Assembly: GCF_014490745.1 (NCBI RefSeq)
Contig: NZ_LZEU01000002.1
Location: 1 to 15,627, forward strand
Origin: Pseudomonas alcaligenes
Lineage (GTDB): Bacteria; Pseudomonadota; Gammaproteobacteria; Pseudomonadales; Pseudomonadaceae
DNA: 15,627 nucleotides
Direction: 5' to 3'
Shown: one piece after another, positions 13,286-15,627 of the stretch
Layout of the letters: each line of letters starts with the position of its first letter
Position numbering within the stretch: position 1 is the stretch's first letter
Translations under genes and position numbers: made by a program
The notes under the pieces: model-generated
The model's input: the letters and a program-made list of their open reading frames with translations, nothing else
The model's database searches: none
What the model was told of the DNA's origin: nothing

Positions 13286-15415
13286 ATGGCTCGTAATACA
13301 GCAATTAACCGCTACCGGAACATTGGTATCTGTGCCCACGTAGACGCGGGCAAGACCACCACCACCGAGCGGATCCTGTTCTACACCGGTCTCAGCCACA
13401 AGATGGGTGAGGTGCACGACGGTGCTGCCACTACCGACTGGATGGTGCAGGAGCAGGAGCGTGGTATCACCATTACCTCTGCTGCCATCACCACTTTCTG
13501 GGAAGGTTCGCGCGGTCAGTACGACAAGTACCGTGTAAACGTCATCGACACCCCCGGCCACGTAGACTTCACCATTGAAGTTGAGCGCTCCCTGCGCGTA
13601 CTGGACGGTGCGGTCGTGGTGTTCTGCGGCACTTCCGGCGTTGAGCCGCAGTCCGAAACCGTATGGCGTCAGGCCAACAAGTACGGCGTTCCGCGTATCG
13701 TCTACGTGAACAAGATGGATCGTGCCGGTGCCAACTTCCTGCGCGTAGTCGGTCAGATCAAGCAGCGTCTGGGCCACACTCCGGTTCCGGTTCAGCTGGC
13801 TATCGGTGCTGAAGACGACTTCCAGGGTCAGATCGACCTGATGAAGATGAAGGCCGTCTACTGGAACGAAGACGACAAGGGTACCTCCTACCGCGAGGAA
13901 GAGATCCCTGCTGAGCTGCTGGATCTGGCTCAAGAGTGGCGCTCGAACATGGTCGAGGCTGCTGCCGAAGCCAACGAAGAGCTGATGAACAAGTACCTGG
14001 AAGAGGGCGAGCTGTCGATCGAAGAGATCAAGGCTGGCCTGCGTCAGCGTACCATCGCCTGCGAAATCGTTCCGGCTGTCTGCGGTTCCTCGTTCAAGAA
14101 CAAGGGCGTTCCCCTGGTTCTCGACGCCGTTATCGACTTCCTGCCTGCTCCGACCGAGATCCCGGCGATCAAGGGTATCCACCCTGACCTGGTCGACACT
14201 CCGAAGGAAGAGATCAGCGAAGCGCAGTACGACGAGCGTCATGCCGATGACAACGAGCCGTTCTCCGCTCTGGCGTTCAAGATCGCTACCGACCCGTTCG
14301 TAGGTACTCTGACCTTCGTTCGCGTGTACTCGGGCGTGCTGAACTCCGGTGACTCGGTGATCAACTCGGTCAAGGGCAAGAAAGAGCGCGTTGGTCGTAT
14401 GGTGCAGATGCACGCCAACCAGCGTGACGAGATCAAAGAAGTACGCGCTGGCGACATCGCTGCTCTGATCGGCATGAAGGACGTCACCACCGGTGAAACT
14501 CTGTGCGATCCGGAGAAGCCGATCATCCTCGAGCGTATGGACTTCCCGGAGCCGGTAATCTCGGTAGCTGTTGAGCCGAAGACCAAGGCTGACCAGGAGA
14601 AGATGGGTATTGCTCTAGGCAAGCTGGCTCAGGAAGACCCGTCGTTCCGCGTCAAGACCGACGAAGAAACCGGCCAGACCATCATTTCCGGTATGGGTGA
14701 GCTGCACCTGGACATCCTGGTCGACCGTATGCGCCGCGAATTCAACGTCGAGGCCAACATCGGTAAACCGCAGGTTTCCTACCGCGAGAAGATCACCAAG
14801 AACTGCGAGATCGAAGGCAAGTTCGTTCGCCAGTCCGGTGGTCGTGGTCAGTTCGGTCATTGCTGGATCCGCTTCGCACCGGCTGACGAAGGTCAGGAGG
14901 GTCTGGAGTTCCACAACGAAGTTGTGGGTGGTGTGGTTCCGAAGGAATACATCCCGGCCATCCAGAAGGGCATCGAAGAGCAGATGAAGAACGGCGTTGT
15001 TGCCGGCTATCCGCTGATCGGCCTGAAGGCGACCGTGTTTGACGGTTCCTACCACGACGTCGACTCCAACGAGATGGCGTTCAAGGTGGCGGCTTCCATG
15101 GCGACCAAGCAGCTGGCCCAGAAGGGCGGCGGTGTTGTGCTTGAGCCGATCATGAAAGTGGAAGTGGTAACTCCTGAGGACTACATGGGTGACGTGATGG
15201 GTGACCTGAACCGTCGTCGTGGTCTGATCCAGGGTATGGAAGACTCGGTTTCCGGCAAGGTGATCCGTGCCGAAGTTCCGCTGGGTGAGATGTTCGGTTA
15301 TGCGACCGACGTCCGTTCCATGTCTCAGGGTCGCGCCAGCTACTCCATGGAATTCTCCAAATACTCCGAGGCTCCGTCGAACATCGTCGAAGCACTGGTT
15401 AAAAAACAAGGCTGA
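13286..15415 (+). CDS. fusA: Elongation factor G
   Basis: A 709-residue EF-G, close to the family's usual ~700. This GTPase drives translocation and, with RRF, ribosome recycling. GTPase motifs: G1 AHVDAGKT (17-24), switch [10 protein letters not shown] (58-66) with the conserved T64, G3 DTPGH (88-92) and G4 NKMD (142-145). Domain IV, the tRNA-mimic arm, has the tip histidine H590 in [11 protein letters not shown] (equivalent to E. coli H583). The start is ATG 13286 with GAGGG (13277-13281) close upstream. Pseudomonas often has a second, divergent fusA elsewhere; this copy, in the str operon, is the housekeeping one. tuf follows after 30 nt. Confidence 0.98.
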   Translation: MARNTAINRYRNIGICAHVDAGKTTTTERILFYTGLSHKMGEVHDGAATTDWMVQEQERGITITSAAITTFWEGSRGQYDKYRVNVIDTPGHVDFTIEVERSLRVLDGAVVVFCGTSGVEPQSETVWRQANKYGVPRIVYVNKMDRAGANFLRVVGQIKQRLGHTPVPVQLAIGAEDDFQGQIDLMKMKAVYWNEDDKGTSYREEEIPAELLDLAQEWRSNMVEAAAEANEELMNKYLEEGELSIEEIKAGLRQRTIACEIVPAVCGSSFKNKGVPLVLDAVIDFLPAPTEIPAIKGIHPDLVDTPKEEISEAQYDERHADDNEPFSALAFKIATDPFVGTLTFVRVYSGVLNSGDSVINSVKGKKERVGRMVQMHANQRDEIKEVRAGDIAALIGMKDVTTGETLCDPEKPIILERMDFPEPVISVAVEPKTKADQEKMGIALGKLAQEDPSFRVKTDEETGQTIISGMGELHLDILVDRMRREFNVEANIGKPQVSYREKITKNCEIEGKFVRQSGGRGQFGHCWIRFAPADEGQEGLEFHNEVVGGVVPKEYIPAIQKGIEEQMKNGVVAGYPLIGLKATVFDGSYHDVDSNEMAFKVAASMATKQLAQKGGGVVLEPIMKVEVVTPEDYMGDVMGDLNRRRGLIQGMEDSVSGKVIRAEVPLGEMFGYATDVRSMSQGRASYSMEFSKYSEAPSNIVEALVKKQG

Positions 15416-15445
15416 TTCAGCCCTTTAGGCAAGAGGTTCACAGTC

Positions 15446-15627
15446 GTGGCTAAAGAAAAGTTCGAACGTAACAAACCGCACGTCAACGTAGGCACCATCG
15501 GTCACGTTGACCACGGCAAAACCACCCTGACCGCAGCTCTGACTCGCGTCTGCTCCGAGGTTTTCGGTTCGGCTCGCGTCGACTTCGACAAGATCGACTC
15601 CGCTCCGGAAGAGAAGGCTCGTGGTAT
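15446..15627 (+). CDS. tuf: Elongation factor Tu, N-terminal end (3' partial)
   Basis: The first 60 codons of a second EF-Tu gene, cut by the window end. The start is GTG 15446 ([20 protein letters not shown]), with AGAGG (15432-15436) as ribosome site. The GTPase P-loop GHVDHGKT is at residues 19-26, and the last visible residues, SAPEEKARG, lead into switch I. The 30-nt fusA-tuf gap has no promoter or terminator that I can see, so it is the last visible gene of the str operon. With the tuf end at 1-96 it forms a same-orientation pair flanking the window. Confidence 0.97.
   Translation, partial: MAKEKFERNKPHVNVGTIGHVDHGKTTLTAALTRVCSEVFGSARVDFDKIDSAPEEKARG

Overview
The window is a core-genome ribosomal protein / RNA polymerase locus of a gammaproteobacterium, almost certainly a Pseudomonas. 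Gene order, protein lengths (SecE 122, NusG 177, L10 166, RpoB 1357, RpoC 1398 residues) and protein sequences all fit that genus. The EF-Tu N-terminus (around [15 protein letters not shown]) differs from what I remember of P. aeruginosa and looks more like the mendocina/stutzeri side; this is recall, not a database result. Every gene is on the + strand. I see no frameshift, insertion sequence, phage gene, CRISPR array or sign of transfer.

Layout: the last 32 codons of a first tuf gene (1-96); a terminator hairpin with an overlapping sigma-70 promoter (101-149); tRNA-Trp(CCA) (150-225); secE and nusG (274-1185); a terminator (1205-1231); an L1-target-like leader; rplK-rplA (1305-2431); the L10 leader (about 2432-2643); rplJ-rplL (2644-3594); an attenuator and a run of hairpins (3641-3783); rpoB-rpoC (3815-12149); then the str operon with its own promoter and a leader hairpin (12189-12260), rpsL, rpsG and fusA, and the first 60 codons of a second tuf gene (15446-15627, cut by the window end).

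The genes supply the central expression machinery: protein export (SecE), elongation and termination control (NusG), ribosomal GTPase-centre and stalk proteins (L11, L1, L10, L7/L12), the two large RNA polymerase subunits, the small-subunit decoding and assembly proteins S12 and S7, and the elongation factors EF-G and EF-Tu. Synthesis levels appear to be set mainly by RNA structure between the genes: intrinsic terminators after tuf and nusG and between rplL and rpoB, a predicted L1 site before rplK, a predicted L10-(L12) site before rplJ, and possible S7-type alternative hairpins between rpsL and rpsG.

I found no unknown protein system. The points worth a second look are all in intergenic RNA and promoter architecture: a promoter whose -10 element lies in the loop of the preceding terminator, a hairpin that holds the 3' CCA end of tRNA-Trp, a multi-hairpin rplL-rpoB leader, and an rpsL promoter followed at once by an attenuator-like hairpin.
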